A program made the translations under genes and the position numbers. A model generated the notes under the pieces. The model searched no databases, had not been told where the DNA came from, and worked only from the letters and a program-made list of their open reading frames with translations. From NCBI GenBank assembly GCA_004195045.1, contig SGBC01000001.1, positions 842,178-906,177 on the forward strand: a stretch of DNA of 64,000 bases. Reading direction: 5' to 3'. Numbering within the stretch: position 1 is the first letter of the stretch; the number at the start of each line of letters is the position of its first letter. The stretch comes from Candidatus Acididesulfobacter guangdongensis (GTDB lineage: Bacteria > SZUA-79 > Acidulodesulfobacterales > Acidulodesulfobacteraceae). Of the stretch, positions 36,755 to 45,582 are shown piece by piece.

Positions 36755-39358
36755 TTGCGAAAAAATAAGAGACTTGCCTTTTATGTTGATTACGAACGTT
36801 TTAAGTCAAAAGAAGCCCCGCCGATATTATTTTTTATAGCATATCTAAGGAATATAGGATTTTCCGTAGATTTTTTTATAAGCGAAGATGATTTGTTTAA
36901 ATCGCTTAAAAAAGCTGAAAATAGCGGAAATGATAATGCGTACGGCATAAAAAAACTCCAAAGTTCAGATAATAAAAATTATTTCCAAAAATACGATGTG
37001 TGCCTGCTGTCCCTGATGAGCGCCGATAGTTTAAGAAATATACTTCAAACGGCTATTAAAATTAAAAATATAGATCCTTTCATCGTTAATATACTCGGAG
37101 GCACAGGTGTTTACGGCTATATTAAAGAACTTATCAATGCCGAAGGTATAGATATTGTGATAGAAGGGGACGCTGAAAAAACACTTCCTGCTATTTTAGA
37201 TTCAATAAAAACATATGATACATATAGCAAGCAGAATAAATCGCAACCGAATTCAGGAATATTTTATTCAGAAGACTTTGAATCAGGAAGCTTTGAATCA
37301 GGAAGCTTTGAATCAGGAATCTTTAAAAAGTTTCCTGAGAATACAAAATCTAATATTAAAAAAGACGAAGCTTATTTTTGCACAGAGAGGCATATGGAGC
37401 TTTTATTTAAAAACAGGGGCAGTTTTTCTTCGCCTGTGCTGCAGATACCGGATGAAATTTTTTTTGAAAGGACAGTATCCGTATCCGCAGTAAACTCATT
37501 AAATCACGGCAGCTTCAATTCCCGTCATAATGCAGCTGACGCAGAGGATCCGGTCTGCTCGGATGACGGTTCTTCACCACGTTTTAAATGCAACGTGCCT
37601 GTATCTGATGCCGCCGTGAAGCTTAATGACGGCACTATACGGTATTTTGAAAGAATAAACCGGGGCAGCAGCGCCTTTATGAAATTTTATAATCCGTATA
37701 AAGATTTAATATCTGAGGCAGAATTTGAAAATTTAATGATGCCGCATCCTACGGAAGAAGAAATTAATGAGCAATATACGTCATATCCGTGGGATATCTA
37801 TGATTATTATAAATTTGAGTCGGTCGGAATTTATGCGCAGAGAGGCTGCAGCTGGGGGAAGTGTTCATATTGCAGTATAGTAAATTATAATTATAGGAAA
37901 TTAAATATACAATTTATATTGCAAATATTAAATGAAGCAAAAAATCACAATGTTTTCGGCATAAGTTTTGATGACGATCTTTTTGTGCAAAATAAAAAAT
38001 GGATTAACTACCTTCTTGATTCAATTATTTTACATAATCTGGACAAAAGATTCAGCTTTACAGCTATGGTAAAAGTTGAGCACGTTCACGATATAGCCCT
38101 TCTCAATAAACTTAAAAAAGCTAATTTTTCAAAAATACAGATAGGAGTTGAAAGTTTTTTGCCTGAAAAAGTAAGTTTTTTCAGAAAAACAAAAGTAGGA
38201 AAAGAGGCGATTTATATAAAAAAAGCAAAAGAGATTATAATATACTGCGCTTCGATAGGACTAACGCCTTCTTCTTTTATAATTTTAACAACGCCGGAAA
38301 AAAAATTTGGGTTATTTGATATAATTAATGAAATTGGCGAAATTATAGATATGTTGATAAATGTTTACGGAAAGTATAAAGTTATGCCCATTTTTGGATA
38401 TAATGATTTTATCACGGCTTATCCAAATGCTCCGCTGTTAAAAGAACATCCATATTCAAACTTTATGGTAGCGGTTTCAGGTTATATCGCTAATAAAGAT
38501 ATAGAGACGGATATTAATGATGCCGATACCGTTAGCGAAGGCGCTATAAATATTAGAAATGACAATGCGGCTGACGACCATACTGCTGACAAAAAAAACG
38601 CAGCCATTAAAATCCTGCGCAATAAAGATGAAATAAATCTGCTGAATTTAAAAACTATTAAAATTCCTTATATGTATAAATTTTATAATTTTCGCGTAAC
38701 ACATTTTATAGATGCGCTTTTTAAAAGTTATAACGAAAGAAATGCAGACACCGATGTTTCTTGCACAGTAAATGACGATGCAGATTCACCTCATATTATA
38801 TCAGGAGGCGCAGTTTCCGATTCAAATATTGCCGATAATATTATTAATAACAATAAGAATAAAAAAGGAAATAAACCAAAGAAGAAACCGGAGGAATACA
38901 TTAGGCAGGAACCGGAATCTGAAGAAAACACAATGTTTCTGCATACAGAGAAAATTTTAAATTCTTTGGATAATACATTTGATATGTACGGAACGCCGTT
39001 GTTTGTGCTTTATGAAATATTAGACGAGTTAGAATCAAATATAAAAGAAAATAAATACAGCGAAGATTTAATTAAAAAAATATTTAAAGAATATTTTAAT
39101 TATAATAATAATGACAATGATATTGGTTTAAACAATTATATGGTAAACTTTAAAAAATTAATCGCAGCAAATAAAATTGAACCTGATAAAGCGCTTAATG
39201 TTTTCAAATATTTTTTTAAAGGCGTAGATTATATTAAAAATAGCCAGGAAAAGCAGAGAGACAGAGGAAAAGAAATTATAAAAATTCTTGACGGAAGGCT
39301 TGGCTATATTAAAAAGCTATATAATCTAAACGAGCAGAAAACAGCCTGTCGTAAATAG
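36755..39358 (+). CDS. B12-binding radical SAM protein with long low-complexity insertions
   Basis: The 867-aa protein starts with a Rossmann-like B12-binding domain (about residues 1-150; YDVCLLSLMSADSL, NILGGTGVYGYI and GIDIVIEGDAEKTLPAIL). A 190-residue poorly conserved stretch follows, then a radical SAM domain (about 350-560). Its cluster motif is RGCSWGKCSYC, spaced C-x4-C-x2-C instead of the common C-x3-C-x2-C. The C-terminal part holds further Asn/Asp/Lys-rich insertions. The product is unknown; B12 radical SAM relatives include methylases and cyclases. The start is TTG 36755, and a three-unit 15-bp repeat encodes FESGS-type repeats. Confidence 0.75.
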   Translation: MRKNKRLAFYVDYERFKSKEAPPILFFIAYLRNIGFSVDFFISEDDLFKSLKKAENSGNDNAYGIKKLQSSDNKNYFQKYDVCLLSLMSADSLRNILQTAIKIKNIDPFIVNILGGTGVYGYIKELINAEGIDIVIEGDAEKTLPAILDSIKTYDTYSKQNKSQPNSGIFYSEDFESGSFESGSFESGIFKKFPENTKSNIKKDEAYFCTERHMELLFKNRGSFSSPVLQIPDEIFFERTVSVSAVNSLNHGSFNSRHNAADAEDPVCSDDGSSPRFKCNVPVSDAAVKLNDGTIRYFERINRGSSAFMKFYNPYKDLISEAEFENLMMPHPTEEEINEQYTSYPWDIYDYYKFESVGIYAQRGCSWGKCSYCSIVNYNYRKLNIQFILQILNEAKNHNVFGISFDDDLFVQNKKWINYLLDSIILHNLDKRFSFTAMVKVEHVHDIALLNKLKKANFSKIQIGVESFLPEKVSFFRKTKVGKEAIYIKKAKEIIIYCASIGLTPSSFIILTTPEKKFGLFDIINEIGEIIDMLINVYGKYKVMPIFGYNDFITAYPNAPLLKEHPYSNFMVAVSGYIANKDIETDINDADTVSEGAINIRNDNAADDHTADKKNAAIKILRNKDEINLLNLKTIKIPYMYKFYNFRVTHFIDALFKSYNERNADTDVSCTVNDDADSPHIISGGAVSDSNIADNIINNNKNKKGNKPKKKPEEYIRQEPESEENTMFLHTEKILNSLDNTFDMYGTPLFVLYEILDELESNIKENKYSEDLIKKIFKEYFNYNNNDNDIGLNNYMVNFKKLIAANKIEPDKALNVFKYFFKGVDYIKNSQEKQRDRGKEIIKILDGRLGYIKKLYNLNEQKTACRK
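37276..37320 (+). repeat. Three 15-bp tandem repeats inside the radical SAM gene
   Basis: The unit CTTTGAATCAGGAAG occurs at 37276-37290 and 37291-37305, then once more with a single change at 37306-37320. It encodes FESGS-FESGS-FESGI in frame. The 15-bp length keeps the frame, so slippage would lengthen or shorten the protein without disrupting it. It illustrates how the low-complexity insertions could grow. Confidence 0.9.
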
Positions 39359-39574
39359 CAAACGACACAGTTATAAATATTAATAATTAATAAATAAAAT
39401 TAATAATAAATAAAATTAATACAATTTAAACACAACCTTCATAATTTTGTAACATACGGATGATATACTTAAGTTAAGCAGCTTTATCTTATTATAGTTA
39501 TAATGAAATAAAATTAATACAATTCGTAATTTTATTAACTTTATCGAGATATATTTAACTTAAATATTTTAATT

Positions 39575-41275
39575 ATGATTACAAAATTATACAGCGCTAC
39601 ATTTTTTGGAATAGATGCGATTATTGTGGATGTTGAGGTATTTATTACAACCGGAATACCGGGCGTAATGATTGTCGGTTTACCTGATGCATCAACTAAG
39701 GAATCTAAAGACAGGGTCAAGGCGGCAATAAAAAATTCAGGTTTTGAATATCCTGCAAGAAAAATAACAATAAATCTCGCCCCTGCAGATATTAGAAAAT
39801 CAGGACCTATTTTTGATCTTCCGTTAGCGTTAGGGATATTAATATCGGCAAGATTGTTAATTCCCGTGATTAATCTGGAAGATTACATAATAGCCGGAGA
39901 ACTTTCTCTTAACGGAAACATTAATAAAATTGACGGAGTAATAGCTTTAAGCCTGTTAGCAAAAAAATTAAATAAAAAAATTATTGTTCCGTATGAGAAT
40001 TTAAACGAAACAAAATATTTAGGCGTAGAATACTATTGTTTTAATACATTAATCGAAGTTTGTGATTTCATAGCCGATGCAAATAAAATGGATAATTTGT
40101 CCGTTAGCGATAATAGTGGCGGCAATGAATTGTTGAATAGCAAAATACAAACCTTCGAAGCAACAAACGGACATGATTTGTTTTATAGTAAAAACATTAA
40201 CAGTCTTAACGCTGAATGTAATTGCGAGTGCAAATCAATTGATGGTTATAGCGCTGCAGTCATTAATAGCAATAATAGCAATAATAATAAGACAGCCGAT
40301 AAAAATAATTATTACCCTGATTTTTCTAACATAAAAGGTCACGCGACAGTTAAACGAGCAATGGAGATAGCTGTTGCAGGACATCATAACATTCTTATGA
40401 TAGGACCTCCAGGCAGCGGCAAAACAATGATTGCCCAAGGCGCAGCAGGAATATTACCGCCGCTGTCCCTTGAAGAAGCCATAGAACTGACTAATATTTA
40501 CAGTTTTTCTCACAAAAAAATTAATACGGATAACGGTTTAATGACTTCAAGACCTTTTATGCCTGTTCATTATTCCGTTACAATACCGGCATTAATAGGA
40601 GGCGGCGCAAATCCTGTACCAGGAGATGTCAGTCTTGCTCATAACGGCGTGTTATTTATAGACGAGTTTTCAGAAATGAATAAAAAAACCCTGGATAGTT
40701 TAAGGCAGCCGATGGAAGATAAGATGATACATATATCAAGGAATAGATTTTCGGTGTCTTTCCCGTGTGATTTTATGCTTATCGCCGCAATGAATCCGTG
40801 TCCGTGCGGTTATTTGGGAGACCAGACACATGAGTGCAGATGTTCCTCTGCAGATATTTATAAATTTTACAATAAATTGTCGGGACCTATAATAGATAGG
40901 TTTGATATATTCGCAGAGGTATATTCCGAAAGTTTAAATATCATTTCAAATAATATATCCGAAGAAAGCTCTGAAGAGGTTAGAGATAGAATTAATAAAG
41001 CGGTTCAATTGCAGAATGGGAGATTTGAAAATATGAATAAAAAATTTAATTCTTCAATAACAAGTTCAGAAATAGATAAATTCATAAATATATCAGACGA
41101 AGCCCTTAGTTTTTACAAGTCTGCTGCCGAAAGTTTGAAATTATCTTCAAGAGGATATTTCAGAATTTTAAAAGTAGCCAGAACTATTTCTGATATTGAC
41201 GGCAAAGAAAATGTTGACGAACCGTCAATACTTGAAGCGCTAAATTATAGAAATACAAAATTTTTAGGTGTATAA
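39575..41275 (+). CDS. comM: YifB/ComM-family Mg chelatase-like AAA+ ATPase
   Basis: The 566-aa protein has the N-terminal ChlI domain (GVMIVGLPDASTKESKDRVKAA), an Asn-rich insertion at about 175-245, and an AAA+ core with Walker A GPPGSGKT, Walker B VLFIDEFSEM, and the MNPCPCGYLGD cysteine cluster. A C-terminal domain follows. ComM is a helicase promoting branch migration in natural transformation in characterised species. It lies upstream of a convergent type IV pilus-like locus, which would fit a DNA-uptake role, but that link is inferred. Confidence 0.92.
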   Translation: MITKLYSATFFGIDAIIVDVEVFITTGIPGVMIVGLPDASTKESKDRVKAAIKNSGFEYPARKITINLAPADIRKSGPIFDLPLALGILISARLLIPVINLEDYIIAGELSLNGNINKIDGVIALSLLAKKLNKKIIVPYENLNETKYLGVEYYCFNTLIEVCDFIADANKMDNLSVSDNSGGNELLNSKIQTFEATNGHDLFYSKNINSLNAECNCECKSIDGYSAAVINSNNSNNNKTADKNNYYPDFSNIKGHATVKRAMEIAVAGHHNILMIGPPGSGKTMIAQGAAGILPPLSLEEAIELTNIYSFSHKKINTDNGLMTSRPFMPVHYSVTIPALIGGGANPVPGDVSLAHNGVLFIDEFSEMNKKTLDSLRQPMEDKMIHISRNRFSVSFPCDFMLIAAMNPCPCGYLGDQTHECRCSSADIYKFYNKLSGPIIDRFDIFAEVYSESLNIISNNISEESSEEVRDRINKAVQLQNGRFENMNKKFNSSITSSEIDKFINISDEALSFYKSAAESLKLSSRGYFRILKVARTISDIDGKENVDEPSILEALNYRNTKFLGV

Positions 41276-41364
41276 TATCGATATTGTACGGATAAGTAAG
41301 AAGAAGTTTCAGTTAATTTATTGTTTTTGCAACAATATAAAAAAAATAATAACGGCGAATAGCT

Positions 41365-41586
41365 ATGTTTAACGTAAATACAATAATAATTGAATCGGTC
41401 ATATATATTTTTGTCAGTATAATAATAGGTGTTATTCTGCGGGGAGAAGATTTTAAAAAATTTAAAAGGCTGCTTTTATTAGCTTATTTAATTATAGGCA
41501 TAGCTGTCTATTCCGTTCTATATTTTGCAATACTTTCTGCCGCCGCAATAGTATTTGCTTTATATATCTTTAAAATTTTGGAATAG
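41365..41586 (+). CDS. Small membrane protein, unknown
   Basis: A 73-aa protein with two or three hydrophobic segments (about 6-25, 38-56 and 56-70) separated by a basic loop, RGEDFKKFKRLL. I do not recognise the family. It follows comM in the same direction after 89 bp. The coding potential is supported by its hydrophobic pattern and a normal ATG start; no strong ribosome-binding site is seen. Confidence 0.55.
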   Translation: MFNVNTIIIESVIYIFVSIIIGVILRGEDFKKFKRLLLLAYLIIGIAVYSVLYFAILSAAAIVFALYIFKILE

Positions 41587-41589
41587 CGC

Positions 41590-41665
41590 CTGCGGAGCAT
41601 AAGACGTTTTCATACGGTGAAACAGGTACGTTTTTAAGCAGCTTTCAGACTGCTCGCCCGCCTTA
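41590..41665. other. GC-rich structured intergenic element between convergent genes
   Basis: Base composition rises well above the surroundings. GCGGAGCA (41592-41599) can pair, with a bulge, with TGCTCGCCCGC near 41651-41661. This encloses two local hairpins: TTTTCA...TGAAA (41607-41622) and AGCAG...CTGCT (41637-41654). It could be a bidirectional terminator for the small membrane protein gene and the pilus locus, or a small structured RNA. I could not match it to a known RNA family. Confidence 0.4.
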
Positions 41666-41693
41666 CCAAAATATCATATTACAAAATATCATA

Positions 41694-42512
41694 TTAATAG
41701 ATGTATATTTTTTTAATTTTAGCATTTTTAGCTACAGTAATAGAGTTTTTTCCTATTTTTAAAACCTGATAGCCATAAAGACGGCAGCCTGATTGAATAA
41801 TAAAATCGGATTTGCCGATAGATATATCAGCAGATTTATTCGACACGCCGATTAATCTTATTGCGTTGCTATTGTTATTGTTATGTTTGGTATTGCTATT
41901 AAAATATTTCGAAAGCTCATTTGTTTTCTCTTTTAAAGGATTTATATACTGCCGAGGCGGCAAGCCGAATATGCCGCCGTCTAAATTATCCGGTGCGGTG
42001 TGAAAGTTAAGCTTTGACGTTGCGGCTGTATTTTTGCCGTCTTTTATAAGCGCAAGCTCGTGCTGTAATTTTTCAATTTCTATTTGTTCGTTAAGTCGGT
42101 ATATAACAGAAGAATAGCTTCCAGTTTTGATTGTCATATTATTTAAATATTTTGTTTTTTTTATTTTAGAATTTTGTTTTACTGTTTTTAATTTAGCAGT
42201 TTTTATTATCGCAAATTTATTTAACGTTAGAGATTTTTTTAAAGTTGCCGACGGCAGCGACGGTTTTGCTTTATAAATAGTTTCAGACTTTAAATTTGAC
42301 TTGTTTAGATGAAGGTTGAGCGCAGAATGAGGCAATACAATATGGCGCTCTTCGTTGATGTTGGCTATATATACATAAATAATCACACCTGATATTGCCA
42401 TTAATATAAGACCCGGCAGCGCATATTTTTTACCGGATTTATTCTTAACATGTTTTGAACTGTCATTTTTTTCGATCTTTTTTTCAGATGTTCCTTTTTT
42501 AAACCACTTCAT
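41694..42512 (-). CDS. PilP/GspC-like bitopic protein
   Basis: The 272-aa protein has a basic cytoplasmic N-terminus, one transmembrane segment (about 30-50), a long Lys/Asn/Ser-rich periplasmic linker and a small C-terminal beta domain (about 217-270; IRLIGVSNKSADISIG and IIQSGCRLYGYQVLKIG). This is the layout of PilP or GspC proteins, which link the inner-membrane platform to the secretin. The C-terminal pattern is closer to type IVb PilP. It is the last gene of the minus-strand locus, 256 bp beyond the PilO-like gene. Confidence 0.65.
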   Translation of the reverse strand: MKWFKKGTSEKKIEKNDSSKHVKNKSGKKYALPGLILMAISGVIIYVYIANINEERHIVLPHSALNLHLNKSNLKSETIYKAKPSLPSATLKKSLTLNKFAIIKTAKLKTVKQNSKIKKTKYLNNMTIKTGSYSSVIYRLNEQIEIEKLQHELALIKDGKNTAATSKLNFHTAPDNLDGGIFGLPPRQYINPLKEKTNELSKYFNSNTKHNNNNSNAIRLIGVSNKSADISIGKSDFIIQSGCRLYGYQVLKIGKNSITVAKNAKIKKIYIY

Positions 42513-42768
42513 AATAAATTGCCCTCCTGATTTAATTAAAAGGTTATAGGTTTCTCAAAATATACTGTTTCCCAGATTTAATTTAACCAAACTTCATCGC
42601 TTTTATTATTCTGAAATTATAACCCATTGATATTATTATATTTTATTTTTTATTTTGTAGTCCCCATAGACATTTTTATTGCCCCATAATATAGCAATAT
42701 CAACGTGTTATTAATAATTATGGTGAAGTTAAGTTAAATCAATTTAATATCATGTGATTTAATAGGGG

Positions 42769-43155
42769 TTAATACAATAATTTTATACTGCTATTTGAAA
42801 CGCTCCTGATAAGGACATATTTTGGTATATATTTTATGAGCCGATAGTTGGCAGTTAAAAGCATAATGTTATTTTTCAGGAATTTATATTTAATTCCCTG
42901 TTTTTTCAAAAAACTCAAAAGATGGAATATAATCCTGTTTTTTGCAATGCCAAAGTTAATGCTATTCTGTTTATTTCTCCTCAGCAGATCTTTCTTTATT
43001 GATAAATTTTTTTTTCTAGCCGCGGTAATTTTAATTTTCAGCATATTAATATTTTGTTTTGTCTGTAAATATGTTTTATAAACAGGCAAAAGTTTTAAAA
43101 ATATTATAAATAAAATAGCAGCAGTAAGCATGCCGTTTATAAATTTATAGAACAT
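42769..43155 (-). CDS. PilO/GspM-like small bitopic protein
   Basis: The 128-aa protein has one N-terminal transmembrane segment (about 8-28), a short coiled coil rich in Lys and Ile, and a small C-terminal ferredoxin-like-sized domain. Size and topology match PilO or GspM components of the alignment complex, and its position beside the GspL-like gene supports this. Sequence identity to any known family is not evident by eye. The 256 bp downstream, before the PilP-like gene, show no gene or strong signal. Confidence 0.55.
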   Translation of the reverse strand: MFYKFINGMLTAAILFIIFLKLLPVYKTYLQTKQNINMLKIKITAARKKNLSIKKDLLRRNKQNSINFGIAKNRIIFHLLSFLKKQGIKYKFLKNNIMLLTANYRLIKYIPKYVLIRSVSNSSIKLLY

Positions 43156-43221
43156 AATATCTTCCTTAATATTTTTTTGGGAATTAAATGTTGATAATTA
43201 TATTTTATACAACGTAACTAT

Positions 43222-43260
43222 TTAGTTTTTATTGTTAGTTTTTATTGTTAGTTTTTATTA
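43222..43260. repeat. Three 13-bp tandem repeats
   Basis: TTAGTTTTTATTG is repeated at 43222-43234 and 43235-43247, with a third copy ending in A at 43248-43260. It lies in the spacer between the GspL-like and PilO-like genes. It is probably slippage-prone, and a change in copy number could alter the spacing between the two genes. Confidence 0.85.
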
Positions 43261-43264
43261 ATAA

Positions 43265-44314
43265 TTATATTTTTAGTCTGCTAATTAGCCACTTAGATGT
43301 AGCGGCAAATATTATCTTATTTTGTTGTATTTTATATGTAAAATAAATTGGTGCGGCGTATTTTTTCTCGTAATTTTTTTTAAAATCAGATAAAATATTT
43401 TCAAAATTTAGCGGATTATTTTCAATATGAAAATTAAAATTAACGTTATAGCCATCATTAATTTCAGAGATATTTAAATTCAAAATATGGCAATCCAACG
43501 GTTTTACAATATATAATTGCTTAATTTTTTTATAAATATTAATTCGTTTTAATAATTTTAGGTACAAAATTCTATTATTTTCTGAAGAAATTGTTTCTAA
43601 TTTCAATAAGGTCTGATGTTTTCCGTCGTAAACTATTTTTAAATTATTAGTCATATAGTTAAGATAAACGAACGATAAAACCAAGCTAATAAATAATACG
43701 GCGAATATTTTTGTTAATAAAAAATCAAATTTAAATTTTTCTTTGTTGAATTTTTTTTTTGAAATTATGTAATCTTGATTGTCACAAGAAAGAATATCAA
43801 ATAAATCTATTTTCCTGAATGTGTTAAATAAATTTTTAAATTTTTCTGTATTTGAATACAGATGCGTTCTACCTTCCGTCAACATCTGATTTATAAATGG
43901 AAGTGTTAAATTTTCATCAACATCCAGTATATTTTTTCCGTCAAATATTCTTATTTTATTTTCATAATTTTCAATTAAAACCGATTCTGAATTTATGTTA
44001 AGATTTTTGTTTACAATATAAGAATATAGTGTTACATTTTTCTGGCAATATACGGAAATATCGGGAACTTCATATATGTAATAACGATTGCCTCTATTAA
44101 AATATAAAACTTGTATGCCTGAAGATTTTGTATATTTTTTCAGTAAAGATTTATTATTAAAATCAAATATTTTAGGTTCTATATCTTTTGAAATCAAAAA
44201 CAATTCCCCGTTTTCTTGTTCCGGCAATCCTTTTGTAAATGCGGAAGCCCTTAATTCTTCGTCTAATATAATAGATTCATCTCTGTCTATATCGTATATT
44301 ATTTTATATCGCAT
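43265..44314 (-). CDS. GspL/BfpC-like bitopic platform protein
   Basis: The 349-aa protein has a cytoplasmic domain of about 195 residues, one transmembrane segment (about 198-220) and a periplasmic domain of about 130 residues. The same topology is seen in GspL, the PilM-PilN fusion type and BfpC, which recruit the assembly ATPase. Its start is directly adjacent to the stop of the GspF-like gene, so the two are translationally linked. The assignment rests on topology and neighbourhood, not on a diagnostic motif. Confidence 0.6.
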   Translation of the reverse strand: MRYKIIYDIDRDESIILDEELRASAFTKGLPEQENGELFLISKDIEPKIFDFNNKSLLKKYTKSSGIQVLYFNRGNRYYIYEVPDISVYCQKNVTLYSYIVNKNLNINSESVLIENYENKIRIFDGKNILDVDENLTLPFINQMLTEGRTHLYSNTEKFKNLFNTFRKIDLFDILSCDNQDYIISKKKFNKEKFKFDFLLTKIFAVLFISLVLSFVYLNYMTNNLKIVYDGKHQTLLKLETISSENNRILYLKLLKRINIYKKIKQLYIVKPLDCHILNLNISEINDGYNVNFNFHIENNPLNFENILSDFKKNYEKKYAAPIYFTYKIQQNKIIFAATSKWLISRLKI

Positions 44315-45577
44315 TTATTTGACCCCGTTTGCTAAAGAGCCTATTAGAGGCAGGTATAAATTTAAAAAGAAAAATATTATGAATCCGGCTGCTAAAAACA
44401 ATGTTGTGTAAGTTATAAAATTTGCAAAAAAATTAATTTTGTCATCAGATAATTCCTTATATCTATCCTTTAATCTATCGAATGTATCATCTATTTTACC
44501 GGTTTTCTCACCTGCCGATATATAAGCGGCTACAAGCGGATTAATATCTAATCTTTGCAGGCTGTGAGATAAAGATTGACCAGACTCAAGTTCATTAATT
44601 AGTAGCTCTATATTTTTTCTCCAGTATAAATTTTTAGTATTTTCTTTAACGATACTGAATGATTCGATTAAGGTAATTCCTCCTTTTGTAAGGACATATA
44701 GCTGATAAAATAAAATAGAAAGGTAGCTTGAATTTATAACTTCCGATAGAATGGGAAGTTTTGAGATAATCTCATAGGTTTTAGATTTCAAACCTTTGTA
44801 ATCTATAAAAAATAAAGTAAAAAACCCCAATAATAATCCTGAAAATGCTAAAAATATTGCAGGGACATACGGTTTAATATTAATCATTAATGTTAAAATA
44901 AGAGGGGGTTGGATTTTCGCGTTTTCAATGAAGTGCTTAAATCTTGGGGCAACATAGTATATAAATATAAAAATTGCTATGGTCATTAATAAAAATAATA
45001 ACGAAGGATAAATTGCAACATTAATTAATTTTTTCTTATATGAATATACACTTTTGTAATAAATAGATACCTCTTTAAATCCTTTTTTCATATCGCCGTT
45101 TTTTTCTGCAGCGCCCAAAATTGCAATAACTTCTTCGGGAAAACCGAGTACGGGGTCTTTGAAAATATCCGTAAGATTTTTGCCGCGCTCAGTTTCGGAT
45201 AATAACTTAGAAATTAGAATACTTATAGATTTATATTTATAATTTTTAAAAATTCTGTTTATATATTTATAAAAGTCTTCATTGTTTATCTTTTTTGTAT
45301 TATACGAATAGACTTTGCGCATATTGTTTAAAGAGGATAATAAACCGCCGGAGCCGACATAAAACGACAGTTCTTCAAATAAAGAACCCAAGTCGCCGGT
45401 TTTTATTCTTTTTGCAAGCGGAATAGACAAAAATATATATTTTAAGTCCGGAAATATATATTTTACGACTAAACCGTCATTCAATAGTTTAGTTTTTGCC
45501 TGCATCCAGGAAGAGCTTTCTACGTACAGATAACTCGTCTTTCCTTCTCTATTCAAAACTATACCGATATATTTCAT
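44315..45577 (-). CDS. GspF/PilC-family inner-membrane platform protein
   Basis: The 420-aa protein has the two T2SF domains of the family. The first includes TGDLGSLFEELSFYVGSGG and the second FYQLYVLTKGGITLIESFSI and SAGEKTGKIDDTFDRL. Three transmembrane segments are visible (about 190-210, 236-258 and 392-412). The family forms the membrane hub that works with the ATPase to extrude pilins. It ends just before the GspL-like gene and begins 5 bp after the ATPase gene. Confidence 0.92.
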   Translation of the reverse strand: MKYIGIVLNREGKTSYLYVESSSWMQAKTKLLNDGLVVKYIFPDLKYIFLSIPLAKRIKTGDLGSLFEELSFYVGSGGLLSSLNNMRKVYSYNTKKINNEDFYKYINRIFKNYKYKSISILISKLLSETERGKNLTDIFKDPVLGFPEEVIAILGAAEKNGDMKKGFKEVSIYYKSVYSYKKKLINVAIYPSLLFLLMTIAIFIFIYYVAPRFKHFIENAKIQPPLILTLMINIKPYVPAIFLAFSGLLLGFFTLFFIDYKGLKSKTYEIISKLPILSEVINSSYLSILFYQLYVLTKGGITLIESFSIVKENTKNLYWRKNIELLINELESGQSLSHSLQRLDINPLVAAYISAGEKTGKIDDTFDRLKDRYKELSDDKINFFANFITYTTLFLAAGFIIFFFLNLYLPLIGSLANGVK

Positions 45578-45582
45578 ATTTT

